From Curtobacterium pusillum (GTDB lineage: Bacteria; Actinomycetota; Actinomycetes; Actinomycetales; Microbacteriaceae), in NCBI RefSeq assembly GCF_013359865.1, contig NZ_JABMCE010000086.1, positions 186,001-250,000 on the forward strand: 64,000 bases of DNA, written 5' to 3'. Shown one piece after another: positions 8,940 through 17,710 of this stretch. Under the pieces are notes generated by a model that had not been told where the DNA came from, made no database searches, and saw nothing but the letters and a program-made list of their open reading frames with translations. The stretch's first letter is position 1, and the number at the start of each line of letters is the position of its first letter. The position numbers and the translations under genes were made by a program.

Positions 8940-9889
8940 GCACCCTCGACATCGCCGTCGTCGGATCCGGCTACATGGGCGGCGGGATCGCCCAGGTCCT
9001 CGCCCTCGCCGGCCACACCGTCCGCATCGCCGACGTGTCGGCCGAGATCGCGCAGCAGAACCTCGACCGGCTGATCGGGGAGACCGAGCAGTTCGTCGCC
9101 GACGGTCTCTTCCCCGCGGACGCCGTCGAGCGGGTCCGCGCGCACCTCAGCGCCGCGGAGTCGATCGAGGCCGCGGTCGCCGAAGCCGACTTCATCGAGG
9201 AGGCGGTGCCCGAGAAGATCGAGATCAAGCACGCGACGCTCCGCCGGATCAGCGAGGCCGCCCGCGCCGACGCGGTCATCGGCTCGAACACGTCGACGAT
9301 CCTCATCGAGTCCCTCGCCGAGGCCGTCACCGGTCCGGAGCGGTTCCTGGGCGTCCACTTCTCGAACCCGGCTCCGTTCATCCCCGGTGTCGAGCTCATC
9401 CCGCACCCCACCACCGGCGACGCCGCCGCGGTCGTCGCCGAGACGGTCGTCGCGTCGACCGGCAAGCAGTCGGCACGGGTGAAGGACGCCACCGGCTTCG
9501 TGCTGAACCGCCTGCAGTACGCGCTGTTCGAGGAGGCCACGAAGATCGTCGACGAGGGCATCGCGAGCCCGGACGACATCGACACGATCGTCCGGACGAC
9601 GTTCGGGTTCCGTCTGCCGTTCTTCGGCCCGTTCGCGATCGCCGACATGGCCGGACTCGACGTCTACGCGTTCTGCTTCGAGTCGCTGCAGACCCGGTGG
9701 CCCGAGCGCTTCGCCACCCCGGCCTCGCTCCAGCAGCACGTCGACGCGGGCGAGCTCGGCACGAAGTCCGGAGCGGGCTACCTCCAGGTCCCTGCCGAGC
9801 GCACCCCGGAGCTCGTCGCGTACCGGAACAAGGCCTACGTCGCGATGCAGAAGCTCCTCGACGACCTCGGCCCGGCCCCGATCCACTGA
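8936..9889 (+). CDS. 3-hydroxyacyl-CoA-dehydrogenase-like NAD-dependent oxidoreductase
   Basis: 317-aa dehydrogenase of the 3HCDH superfamily. The N-terminal Rossmann domain has GSGYMGGGIAQVLALAG (residues 8-24). The catalytic His/Glu pair is visible in VHFSNPAPFIPGVELIP. The helical C-terminal domain follows from about residue 185 (TGFVLNRLQYALFEEA). No thiolase, crotonase or acyl-CoA gene is nearby, so fatty-acid oxidation is unlikely; relatives such as L-gulonate dehydrogenase act on sugar acids, which suits this operon. GAAGGAGC lies upstream, and the gene overlaps the isomerase by 4 bp. Confidence 0.85.
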   Translation: MSTLDIAVVGSGYMGGGIAQVLALAGHTVRIADVSAEIAQQNLDRLIGETEQFVADGLFPADAVERVRAHLSAAESIEAAVAEADFIEEAVPEKIEIKHATLRRISEAARADAVIGSNTSTILIESLAEAVTGPERFLGVHFSNPAPFIPGVELIPHPTTGDAAAVVAETVVASTGKQSARVKDATGFVLNRLQYALFEEATKIVDEGIASPDDIDTIVRTTFGFRLPFFGPFAIADMAGLDVYAFCFESLQTRWPERFATPASLQQHVDAGELGTKSGAGYLQVPAERTPELVAYRNKAYVAMQKLLDDLGPAPIH

Positions 9890-9903
9890 ACGGAGGGAAC
9901 GAC

Positions 9904-10662
9904 ATGACCGAACAGCACACCGTCGTCCTGACCGGCGCGGCCTCGCCGCGGGGCATCGGGCGGGCCACCGCCCACCACCTCGCCGAGCGCGGGTGGAACG
10001 TCGGCATCATCGACCTCGACCAGGCCGCCAGCGAGGCGGTCGCCGCGGAACTCCGCGAGCAGCACGGCGTGCAGGCCGTGGGAGCCGGGGCGAACGTGGC
10101 GGACGAATCCGCCGTCCGCGCCGCGTTCGACACGATCGAGGCCGCACTGTCGCCGATCACCGCCCTGGTGAACCTCGCGGGCGTCTCCTCGGCGCACGCC
10201 TACCTGGACCTGCCCGAGGGGGAGTGGCACCGCGTCCTGAGCATCAACCTCGACGGGGTGCACTTCGCGAGCCTCCGGGCCGCGGAGTCGATGGTGCAGA
10301 ACGGGTACGGCCGCATCGTCAACCTGTCGTCGGTCTCCGCGCAGCGCGGTGGCGGCACCTTCAGCAAGACCCCGTACACGGTCGCCAAGGCCGGCGTGAT
10401 CGGGCTGACCCGCGGCCTCGCGCGGGAACTCGGGCACCAGGGGATCACGGTGAACGCCATCGCCCCCGGGCCGATCGACACCGACATCATGGGCGGGACC
10501 CTCACCGAGGAGCGCAAGTCCGCGATGGCGGCCGACGGCGTCCTGCCCCGGATCGGGACGCCGCGGGACATCGCGGCGGCGATCGCCTACCTCATCAGCG
10601 AGGACGCCGGCTTCGTCACCGGGCAGACGCTCAACGTCGACGGCGGCCTCTACATGCACTGA
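9904..10662 (+). CDS. Short-chain dehydrogenase/reductase (SDR)
   Basis: NAD(P)-dependent alcohol or ketone oxidoreductase of 252 aa. It has the cofactor motif TGAASPRGIG (residues 10-19), NLAG in place of NNAG, the catalytic Ser in NLSSVSA and Tyr158-Lys162 in YTVAK. The end, GQTLNVDGGLYMH, is the classical SDR C-terminus. The Asp in IDLD after the second strand suggests NAD preference. It lies 14 bp after the previous gene with GGAGGG as ribosome-binding site. In the operon it would interconvert the sugar alcohol or acid with its keto form (inference). Confidence 0.88.
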   Translation: MTEQHTVVLTGAASPRGIGRATAHHLAERGWNVGIIDLDQAASEAVAAELREQHGVQAVGAGANVADESAVRAAFDTIEAALSPITALVNLAGVSSAHAYLDLPEGEWHRVLSINLDGVHFASLRAAESMVQNGYGRIVNLSSVSAQRGGGTFSKTPYTVAKAGVIGLTRGLARELGHQGITVNAIAPGPIDTDIMGGTLTEERKSAMAADGVLPRIGTPRDIAAAIAYLISEDAGFVTGQTLNVDGGLYMH

Positions 10663-10802
10663 CGGCCGAGCGGTGCGCGGCAGTCGCCGCGCACCGCCGC
10701 CCGACCCGACCCACGACCGGAACGAGCCGACGTGCTCGTCGTGCGTCGTGCCTCCAGGCCGACCCGGCCGACACAAGACCACCCGATCGCGAAGGAGCGA
10801 CC

Positions 10803-12194
10803 GTGTCCTCATCCGTCCCCGCCCTGGGGTCCACCCACGATCCCGCCCTGAAGTCGGCGATCGGCAAGGCGACGAAGCACCTCATGCCGATGCTCGTCAT
10901 CCTGTACTTCGTCGCGTTCCTCGACCGCACCAACGTCGGCTTCGCGGAAGAGGCGCTCAGCGTCGACCGCGACATCTCCGACGCGGCCTTCGCCCTCGGC
11001 GCCGGCATCTTCTTCATCGGCTACGCGATCTTCGAGATCCCCTCGAACCTCCTGCTCAAGCGGTTCGGGGCACGCTTCTGGCTCGCCCGCATCGCGATCA
11101 CGTGGGGGATCGTCGCGGCGCTGTTCTCGTTCACGACGAACGACACCATGTTCATCGTGCTGCGGTTCATCCTCGGTGTGACCGAGGCGGGTCTGTTCCC
11201 CGGCGTGATCATGTACCTGTCCGAGTGGTTCCCGAACAAGGTCCGCGTGCGGATGTTCGCGATCTTCTACCTCGCGCAGCCGTTCTCGCAGATGATCGGC
11301 GCACCGCTGTCCGGCGGCCTGATCAGCTTCGGCGACAAGGCGACCCCGTTCCACGGCTGGCAGGTGATGTTCGCCGGTGAGGGGATCCTCGCCGTGCTCG
11401 CCGGCATCGCGGCGCTCGTGTTCCTGACGAACAGTCCCCAGCAGGCGAGGTGGCTGGAACCCGGGGAGAAGAACTCCCTGACCGCGGCGATGGCCCGGGA
11501 GGACACCGCCCGCAGCGAGGACGGCCCGACGGGCATCTGGAAGGCGATGGCGAGCGGCCGCGTCTGGTACTTCACGATCATCTACTTCTGCCTGCAGGTC
11601 GCCGTGTACGGCACGACGTTCTACCTGCCGCAGCAGGTCTCCGCGCTGCTCGGGCAGGACGTCGGATGGCAGGTCGGGCTCGTCGCGGCGATCCCGTGGC
11701 TCGTCGGCCTGGTCGCCTGCTACCTCGTCGGCTCCAAGGCGGACACGGTCGGGCGTCGCCGGCGCTGGGGAACCCTGTTCTACGTCACCACGGGGCTGTC
11801 GATCCTCGGGTCGGCGTGGGCCGGTGCGAACGGGCAGCCGATCCTCGGCATCCTGTTCATCACGCTGGCGGTGGCGAGCTTCCTCGCCGTGGGACCGATC
11901 ACGTGGGCGTACCCGACGGCGTTCCTCACGGGTGCCGCGGCCGCCGCCGGCATCGGGCTCATCAACTCGCTCGGCAACCTCGGCGGCTTCGTGGCACCGA
12001 TCATGCGCACCGCGATCAACGAGGTCGTCCCGACGGACAGCGGGGCGTTCGGCATCGTCTCGCTCGGCATCCTGGCGTTCGTGGCCGCGGTGATGATCTT
12101 CTGCACGAGGTTCTTCCGCGGGGCGAAGGCGGACGAGCTGCTCGACACGACGCACGTCCGGACGACATCGGCGTCGAAGGGGACGAACGCATGA
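10803..12194 (+). CDS. MFS transporter, anion:cation symporter type
   Basis: Twelve-helix permease of 463 aa in the ACS subgroup that imports sugar acids and related organic anions (galactonate, tartrate, hydroxyphenylacetate carriers). Diagnostic segments are FLDRTNVGFAE in the first helix, GFLP-like FILGVTEAGLFPGVIMYLSEWFP in helices 4-5, and the second-half loop GSKADTVGRRRR. The GTG at 10803 follows GAAGGAGC. It lies 140 bp after the SDR gene and overlaps the kinase start as ATGA. Its placement in the operon says the substrate enters as an anionic or hydroxylated small molecule. Confidence 0.9.
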   Translation: MSSSVPALGSTHDPALKSAIGKATKHLMPMLVILYFVAFLDRTNVGFAEEALSVDRDISDAAFALGAGIFFIGYAIFEIPSNLLLKRFGARFWLARIAITWGIVAALFSFTTNDTMFIVLRFILGVTEAGLFPGVIMYLSEWFPNKVRVRMFAIFYLAQPFSQMIGAPLSGGLISFGDKATPFHGWQVMFAGEGILAVLAGIAALVFLTNSPQQARWLEPGEKNSLTAAMAREDTARSEDGPTGIWKAMASGRVWYFTIIYFCLQVAVYGTTFYLPQQVSALLGQDVGWQVGLVAAIPWLVGLVACYLVGSKADTVGRRRRWGTLFYVTTGLSILGSAWAGANGQPILGILFITLAVASFLAVGPITWAYPTAFLTGAAAAAGIGLINSLGNLGGFVAPIMRTAINEVVPTDSGAFGIVSLGILAFVAAVMIFCTRFFRGAKADELLDTTHVRTTSASKGTNA

Positions 12195-13897
12195 CCCGGC
12201 TGTACAACGCCCCCGCCGACTTCGCCGACGAGGCCACCGACGGCTTCGTCGCCGCGAACGGACGCTGGGTGCGGAAGGTGCACGGCGGCGTCGCACGCTC
12301 GACGACGTCGCCGGAGGGGACCGTCGCGCTCGTGATCGGCGGCGGCTCGGGGCACTACCCGGCGTTCGGGGGCCTGGTCGGGTACGGCCTCGCCGCCGGC
12401 GCCGCGATGGGCAACCTCTTCGCGAGCCCGAGTGCCCAGCAGGTGGCGGCGGTCGCACGCGCCTCCGAGCACGGCGGCGGGGTCCTCCTCAGCTACGGCA
12501 ACTACGCCGGCGACGTGCTCAACTTCGACGCGGCGGCACGCGCGCTCGAGGCGGACGGCATCGCCGTGCGGACGGTCCGGGTGACCGACGACGTCACGTC
12601 CGCCCCGGCCGACCGCGCGCACGAGCGGCGCGGCATCGCGGGCGACCTCTGCGTGTTCAAGGTCGCCGGTGCCGCGGCCGAGCGGGGCGACGACCTCGAC
12701 GCCGTCACGGCGATCGCCGACCGTGTCAACGCCCGGACGCGCTCGTTCGGCGTCGCGTTCTCCGGCTGCTCCCTGCCCGGCGCCGACGAGCCGCTCTTCG
12801 AGGTGCCCGAGGGACGCATGGCCGTCGGGATGGGCATCCACGGCGAACGCGGCATCGACGAGACCGACGTGCCGACGGCGGACGAGCTGGCCTCGCTCCT
12901 GGTCGCGCGGCTGCTCGACGAGCTCCCGTCCGGGGTCACGGCCGCCGGGGCCCGGGTCGTCCCGATCCTCAACGGCCTCGGCAGCGTGAAGTACGAGGAG
13001 CTGTTCGTCGTCTACCGCTCGGTGCAGCGCCTGCTCGCGGACGCCGGCGTCGTCATCGTGGAGCCCGAGGTCGGTGAGCTCGTCACGAGCTTCGACATGG
13101 CCGGGGTCTCGCTGACGCTGTTCTGGCTCGACGACGAACTCGAGGAGCTCTGGGCGGCGCCGGCCGACGCCCCCGCGTACCGCAAGGGCGGTGCGGTGCC
13201 GCAGGAGCGGGTCGCGGAGTCGGTCCTCGACGCAGATGCGGCTCCCGACGCGGTCGGGCCGGCCGCCGACGAGTCACGAGCGGCCGCCTCGACCATCGCC
13301 GCCGGCCTCGCCACCGTCCGGGCCGTCGTCGACGAGCACGCCGACGAGCTCGGACGGATCGACGCGATCGCCGGGGACGGCGACCACGGCATCGGGATGC
13401 AGCGGGGATCGCACGCCGCCGAGGCAGCGGCCGCGGACGCCGTGGCGCGGGGGGCCGGAGTGGGGACGGTCCTGCGGATCGCCGGGGACGCCTGGTCCGA
13501 CAAGGCCGGCGGTACGTCCGGCGCGATCTGGGGAGCCGCCCTGGAGGCACTGGGTCGCGTCCTCGGGGACGACGCGCGTCCGGCAGCGGCCACCGTCGCG
13601 CAGGCCGTCGGCGCCGCCGCCGAAGCGGTGCGGGCCTTCGGTGCGACGGTCGGCGACAAGACGATGGTCGACGCGCTCGTCCCGTTCGACGAGGTGCTCC
13701 GGTCGCGCATCGACGAGGGCGTCCCGCTCGCCGAGGCATGGCGTGCGGCGGCGTCCGCGGCGCAGGAGGCGGCGGACCGGACGGCCGAGCTGCTCCCGAG
13801 GAAGGGACGCGCGCGCACGCACGCCGAGCACGCGGTCGGTTCGCCCGACCCGGGAGCGGTGTCGTTCGCACTGATCGTGGCGGCGGTCTCGCCGTGA
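12191..13897 (+). CDS. Dihydroxyacetone/erythrulose-type kinase (DhaK-DhaL fusion)
   Basis: ATP-dependent ketose kinase of 568 aa. The N-terminal DhaK half binds the substrate covalently: His217 in GMGIHGERG matches the hemiaminal-forming His of DhaK, and GGGSGHYPAF is the phosphate-binding loop. The DhaL half starts near residue 355 and carries GDGDHGIGMQRG (about 395-406) for Mg-ADP. Single-chain DAK kinases phosphorylate dihydroxyacetone or D/L-erythrulose. Next to a TIM paralogue, an erythrulose kinase is the better guess (inference). Both overlaps (ATGA with the MFS gene, GTGA with the TIM gene) show coupling. Confidence 0.9.
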   Translation: MTRLYNAPADFADEATDGFVAANGRWVRKVHGGVARSTTSPEGTVALVIGGGSGHYPAFGGLVGYGLAAGAAMGNLFASPSAQQVAAVARASEHGGGVLLSYGNYAGDVLNFDAAARALEADGIAVRTVRVTDDVTSAPADRAHERRGIAGDLCVFKVAGAAAERGDDLDAVTAIADRVNARTRSFGVAFSGCSLPGADEPLFEVPEGRMAVGMGIHGERGIDETDVPTADELASLLVARLLDELPSGVTAAGARVVPILNGLGSVKYEELFVVYRSVQRLLADAGVVIVEPEVGELVTSFDMAGVSLTLFWLDDELEELWAAPADAPAYRKGGAVPQERVAESVLDADAAPDAVGPAADESRAAASTIAAGLATVRAVVDEHADELGRIDAIAGDGDHGIGMQRGSHAAEAAAADAVARGAGVGTVLRIAGDAWSDKAGGTSGAIWGAALEALGRVLGDDARPAAATVAQAVGAAAEAVRAFGATVGDKTMVDALVPFDEVLRSRIDEGVPLAEAWRAAASAAQEAADRTAELLPRKGRARTHAEHAVGSPDPGAVSFALIVAAVSP

Positions 13898-14652
13898 TCA
13901 CCGTCGGGGTGTCGCTGAAGATGTACTTCTCGCACGCGCGCACGCTCGAGTGGGCCGCGTCGGTCGCGGGCATCGCTCGGCGGCACCCCGCGGTGCGTTC
14001 GGGCGCGGCCTCGCTGTTCGTGGTGCCGACGTTCCCGGCGCTCGTCCCCGTGCGCGAGGTGCTCGGCGACGCCCCGGTGCTGCTCGGAGCGCAGGACCTG
14101 GCGTGGGCCGACGAGGGCGCGTACACGGGGGAGGTGTCCGGTGCCGAGCTCCGGGAGATCGGGGTCGACCTCGTCGAGATCGGCCACGCCGAGCGGCGCT
14201 CCCTGTTCCACGAGACGGACGACGACATCGCGGCGAAGGTGCGCGCCGCCTTCCGCAACCGCCTGCGTCCGTTGATCTGCGTCGGTGAGGCGAGCCGTGC
14301 CTCCCGTGCGGAGACCGTCGCGGAGGTGACGGCGCGGCTCGACCGAGCCGTCTCGACGGCGGTCGCGGACGGGCTGGCCGGGCCGGTGATCGTGGCGTAC
14401 GAGCCCGTCTGGGCGATCGGAGCCCCTGCGCCGGCGCCCGACGAGCACATCGTGGCGGTCCTCGGCGGCATCGAGCAGCACCTGGAGGGTCGGCCGGAGC
14501 TGCGCGGGAGCGCCGTCGTCTACGGCGGCAGCGCCGGGCCGGGGCTGCTCACGCGTGGTCAGGGGCGGATCGGCGGACTGTTCCTCGGACGGTTCGCCCA
14601 CGACCCCGCGGCGATCGAGACGGTCCTCGACGAGGTCGCGGCGCTCGACTGA
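13894..14652 (+). CDS. Triosephosphate-isomerase-family isomerase (probable tetrulose-phosphate isomerase)
   Basis: TIM-barrel isomerase of 252 aa keeping the whole TpiA catalytic set: Lys9 in GVSLKMYF, His98 in IGHAERR and Glu170 in YEPVWAIG. The phosphate-gripper segment reads YGGSAGPG instead of the usual GGSV. It lies last in a kinase-containing catabolic operon rather than with gapA/pgk, so it resembles EryH/LerI paralogues that isomerise erythrulose phosphates. GTG start overlapping the kinase stop by 4 bp. A true second TpiA working on dihydroxyacetone phosphate remains possible. Confidence 0.87.
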   Translation: MITVGVSLKMYFSHARTLEWAASVAGIARRHPAVRSGAASLFVVPTFPALVPVREVLGDAPVLLGAQDLAWADEGAYTGEVSGAELREIGVDLVEIGHAERRSLFHETDDDIAAKVRAAFRNRLRPLICVGEASRASRAETVAEVTARLDRAVSTAVADGLAGPVIVAYEPVWAIGAPAPAPDEHIVAVLGGIEQHLEGRPELRGSAVVYGGSAGPGLLTRGQGRIGGLFLGRFAHDPAAIETVLDEVAALD

Positions 14653-14666
14653 GCGGGTCGCGCGGC

Positions 14667-15341
14667 CTACCCGTCGTCGCGGGTGCCGGCCAGTCCGTGG
14701 TCGTGCGCGTACACCACGAGCTGGACCCGGTCCCGCAGCGCGAGCTTGCCGAGGATGCTCGAGATCTGCGTCTTCACGGTCGACTCGGTGACGAACTCCT
14801 TCGCCGCGATCTCCGCGTTCGACAGACCGCGGGACGCCCAGCCGAACACGATCCGCTCCCGGTCCGTCAGCGTCTGGAACTCCCGCGGCTGCGGGGCAGG
14901 CGCGCGCTCGACGTCGGCGCCGAACAGCTGTGACAGGTCGTTCGGGGCGATGACCGAGCTGCCCTCGTGCACCGCGCGGACGGCCGCGAACAGGAACGGC
15001 GGCGTGGTGTCCTTGAGCAGGAAGCCACTCGCGCCGAGCCGGATCGCCGTCGCCGCAGCGGGGTCGAGGCCGAACGTCGTCAGCACGACCACCCGGGGGA
15101 GCGGGCCCTCGACCGCGCCGGAGAACAGCTGCCGCACGGTCTCGACACCGTCCGTCCCCGCCATGCGCATGTCGAGCAGCACGACGTCCGGCCGGAGTTC
15201 CGGGATGCGCTCGAGCGCCTCGGCGCCGTCGGACGCCTCACCGACGACGACCATGTCGTCCTGGGCGTCGAGGACGACGCGGAGTCCGGCACGGAACAGC
15301 GCCTGGTCGTCGGTGAGCAGGATGCGGATCGGATCGGTCAT
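14667..15341 (-). CDS. NarL/LuxR-family response regulator
   Basis: 224-aa regulator. The receiver domain (1-120) has the acidic pair DD11-12, phospho-acceptor Asp57 in VLLDMRM, Thr in VLTTFG and Lys in FLLKDTTP. The LuxR-type helix-turn-helix (about 155-215) contains LTDRERIVFGWASRGLSNAEIA and TESTVKTQISSILGKL. It overlaps the histidine kinase stop by 4 bp (ATGA), so the two form a cognate pair. Targets are unknown. It converges with the TIM-family gene, 14 bp away. Confidence 0.95.
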   Translation of the reverse strand: MTDPIRILLTDDQALFRAGLRVVLDAQDDMVVVGEASDGAEALERIPELRPDVVLLDMRMAGTDGVETVRQLFSGAVEGPLPRVVVLTTFGLDPAAATAIRLGASGFLLKDTTPPFLFAAVRAVHEGSSVIAPNDLSQLFGADVERAPAPQPREFQTLTDRERIVFGWASRGLSNAEIAAKEFVTESTVKTQISSILGKLALRDRVQLVVYAHDHGLAGTRDDG

Positions 15342-16549
15342 CGGTTGGTCCCCCCATGGACGTCGAACGGGATGCGGGCGCGTGCTGCGAACACGTCGTC
15401 CAGGACGGCGGCGTCGAACGACCCGCCGAGCGCACTGAGCCGGGACTGCATGCCCTCGACACCGCGGCCGGAGCCCGCGGTGCGGCCGTCGCCGACGACG
15501 TTCTCGACCTCGAGCACGACGTCGGCCGACCGCCAGGTCTCCCGCACGGTGACCGGCATGCCCGGGGCGCCGTGTCGGAGCGCGTTCGTGAGCATCTCCT
15601 GCAGGACCCGCCGCGCGGCCGTCCCGCTGTCCGGTCCGAGGGTCACCGGGGCCCCGCGGACGGCGTGGTCCACGTCGACCCCCGCGTCGCGGATGCCCTG
15701 CACGATCTCGTCGAGCGACCCCGGGTCCGTCTCGCTCCCCGAACCGTCGATGTGCCCGAGGACCTGCCGGACCTCGACGAGGGAGCTCCGCGCCGTGCTG
15801 GCGATCGTGGCGCTGACCTCGCGGATCCGGGCCTCGTCGTCGAGGAACGGCACCGAGTCCGCCTGCGCGATGATCACCGCGAGGGAGTGTCCGACGACGT
15901 CGTGCACGTCGCGGGCGATGTCCGCGCGGATGCGTTCGGACTCCGCGACGTCGATGGCACGGGTGGCGGTCGCCTCGGCCTCGGTGGCGACGGCCTCGGC
16001 TCGTGAGGCGGCCGCCTCGGCGTCGGCGCGACGCTCGGACTCGCGGTCCCGCGAACGGAACGCCCGGACGGCGACGCCGCCGGCCCACACGCCGAGGAGC
16101 GCCGTCACGGGGGCGGCCATGGCCAGGAACGCCTGGTCGCGAGGGCCGTTGAGGAGCACCAGGAACCGGAAGCCGGTCAGGGCGAGGTAGACGGTCGCCC
16201 CGATGCCGGCGACGAACGCGAGCAGACCGGAGGCGATGACCTCGGTCCGTGTGCCGACCACGGCCGCGGTCCCGATCACGACGAACATCGCGAGGTCGAC
16301 GAGCGACGGACGCTCCCCGCCGCCCACCTGGACGATCCCGAGGACGACGACCATGGTCATCGCCGCAGACGGCGAGACTCGGCGGAGGGCGATGGCCCCG
16401 GCGGCCGCGAGGACCGCGATCGGACTCGCGTGCTCGAGCTCGAGGTCGATCGGGAGCAGGAAGACGAACGCGGCGAAGACGGCCCAGGCCACGTCGACGA
16501 CGATCGAACGGGTGGCGAGCGGCCGGATGAACGTGCGCCGTTCCGTCAC
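15338..16549 (-). CDS. Sensor histidine kinase of the NarL/DesK type (HisKA_3)
   Basis: Membrane kinase of 403 aa. The N-terminal ~160 residues form five to six hydrophobic segments, then a coiled-coil-like acidic/Ala-rich linker (about 165-205). The phospho-acceptor is His216 in RDVHDVVGHSL. The ATPase domain has the N-box EMLTNALRHG and the G-box GRGVEGMQSRL. No extracytoplasmic sensor domain is evident, so the stimulus is probably sensed within the membrane. GTG start with GATGAT near -10; a possible 33-codon ORF sits 34 bp upstream. Confidence 0.93.
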   Translation of the reverse strand: MTERRTFIRPLATRSIVVDVAWAVFAAFVFLLPIDLELEHASPIAVLAAAGAIALRRVSPSAAMTMVVVLGIVQVGGGERPSLVDLAMFVVIGTAAVVGTRTEVIASGLLAFVAGIGATVYLALTGFRFLVLLNGPRDQAFLAMAAPVTALLGVWAGGVAVRAFRSRDRESERRADAEAAASRAEAVATEAEATATRAIDVAESERIRADIARDVHDVVGHSLAVIIAQADSVPFLDDEARIREVSATIASTARSSLVEVRQVLGHIDGSGSETDPGSLDEIVQGIRDAGVDVDHAVRGAPVTLGPDSGTAARRVLQEMLTNALRHGAPGMPVTVRETWRSADVVLEVENVVGDGRTAGSGRGVEGMQSRLSALGGSFDAAVLDDVFAARARIPFDVHGGTNR

Positions 16550-16583
16550 GGCTCGATCATCGCACGGGGTCGCGGCGCCACCG

Positions 16584-16685
16584 TCACGGGACGGGCGACA
16601 TCGCGATGAGGGCGGTGGCCGTGACCGTGACGATCGCGGCGCAGACCAGCAGCGTGGCGATCGTGTGCTTCGTCGAGGACTCCAT
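16584..16685 (-). CDS. Possible 33-aa single-span membrane peptide
   Basis: ATG-initiated frame: a short basic/polar start (MESSTKH), then one hydrophobic stretch of about 20 residues rich in Ala, Val and Ile, ending MSPVP. It precedes the histidine kinase gene by 34 bp in the same orientation and could be co-transcribed. There is no clear ribosome-binding site. It may be a real small membrane protein or only leader sequence. Confidence 0.35.
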   Translation of the reverse strand: MESSTKHTIATLLVCAAIVTVTATALIAMSPVP

Positions 16686-16853
16686 GCCGACAGCTTCGCG
16701 GCGTTCGGCACCCCTGGCATCGGGCGGGGGGCTGAGCGGCTTCGTCCTGCAGACCGAAACCGGACCGCGTGATCCGTCCAGTCCGGACGGGCGCCCAGAG
16801 GCACCGGCCGACCATCGCCCCTGCAGGTACGACCGTCACGAGCAGGGAGCGAC

Positions 16854-17684
16854 ATGTCCGAGCAGCAGCCGCCGGGGAGCGACCAGGACCTCACGCCACG
16901 CGCCGACCACGGGGAGGAGTCGTACCGCGGCTCGGGCAAGCTCACCGGCCGGCGCGCCGTCATCACCGGCGGCGACAGCGGCATCGGCAAGGCCGTCGCG
17001 ATCGCGTTCGCCCGCGAAGGGGCGGACCTCCTGATCAGCTACCTCCCCGAGGAGGAGGACGACGCGCAGGACACGAAGCACTGGATCGAGGAGGCCGGCC
17101 GGAAGGCCGTGCTGCTCCCCGGGGACCTCAGCGACCCGGCGTACTGCCGCAGCGTGATCGCGACCGCCGTCGACGAGCTCGGCGGTCTCGACGTCCTCGT
17201 GAACAACGCCGCGTACCAGATGACCCACGACACGTTCGAGGAGATCAGCGACGAGGAGTGGGACCACACCCTGGCGACGAACCTGAGCGCCTACTTCCAC
17301 CTCGTCAAGGCTGCGTTGCCGCACCTGGGCCCGGGATCGTCCATCATCGGGTCCAGCTCGGTGAACTCCGACAACCCGAAACCGACCCTGGCCCCGTACG
17401 ACGTCACGAAGGCCGGCGTCGCGAACCTCTCGGCGGCGCTCGCGCAGCTGCTCGGCGAGCGGGGCATCCGCGTGAACAGCGTGGCGCCCGGGCCGATCTG
17501 GACGCCGCTCATCCCGTCCACCATGCCCCCGGAGCAGGTCGAGCAGTTCGGCAAGCAGTCGCCGCTCGGTCGCCCGGGGCAGCCCGCCGAGCTCGCGCCC
17601 GTGTACGTGCTGCTCGCGAGCGACGACGGCAGCTACGTCTCCGGCGCGCGCGTCGCCGTGACCGGCGGCACCCCGATCCTCTGA
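16854..17684 (+). CDS. SDR oxidoreductase of the general-stress-protein-39 type
   Basis: 276-aa SDR with a ~30-residue polar N-terminal extension, a feature of the YhdF/GSP39/YghA group. The cofactor motif is TGGDSGIGKA (near 38-47), followed by LVNNAAYQ, the catalytic Ser segment IGSSSVNS and YDVTKAG. The start follows AGGGAGCGAC. It is 26 bp ahead of a manganese catalase gene, so a stress-response role is likely. Substrates of this group are poorly defined. Confidence 0.88.
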   Translation: MSEQQPPGSDQDLTPRADHGEESYRGSGKLTGRRAVITGGDSGIGKAVAIAFAREGADLLISYLPEEEDDAQDTKHWIEEAGRKAVLLPGDLSDPAYCRSVIATAVDELGGLDVLVNNAAYQMTHDTFEEISDEEWDHTLATNLSAYFHLVKAALPHLGPGSSIIGSSSVNSDNPKPTLAPYDVTKAGVANLSAALAQLLGERGIRVNSVAPGPIWTPLIPSTMPPEQVEQFGKQSPLGRPGQPAELAPVYVLLASDDGSYVSGARVAVTGGTPIL

Positions 17685-17710
17685 TCCGCCAACCGAAACA
17701 GGAGAACGAG

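Noticed and set aside
8936..9889. Fatty-acid beta-oxidation enzyme
   Set aside because: The 3HCDH fold is clear, but no thiolase, enoyl-CoA hydratase or acyl-CoA gene is nearby and all neighbours are sugar-catabolic.
14653..14700. Terminator between the TIM-family and response-regulator genes
   Set aside because: Only a 5-6 bp imperfect stem (CGGGT/ACCCG) can be drawn; too weak to list.
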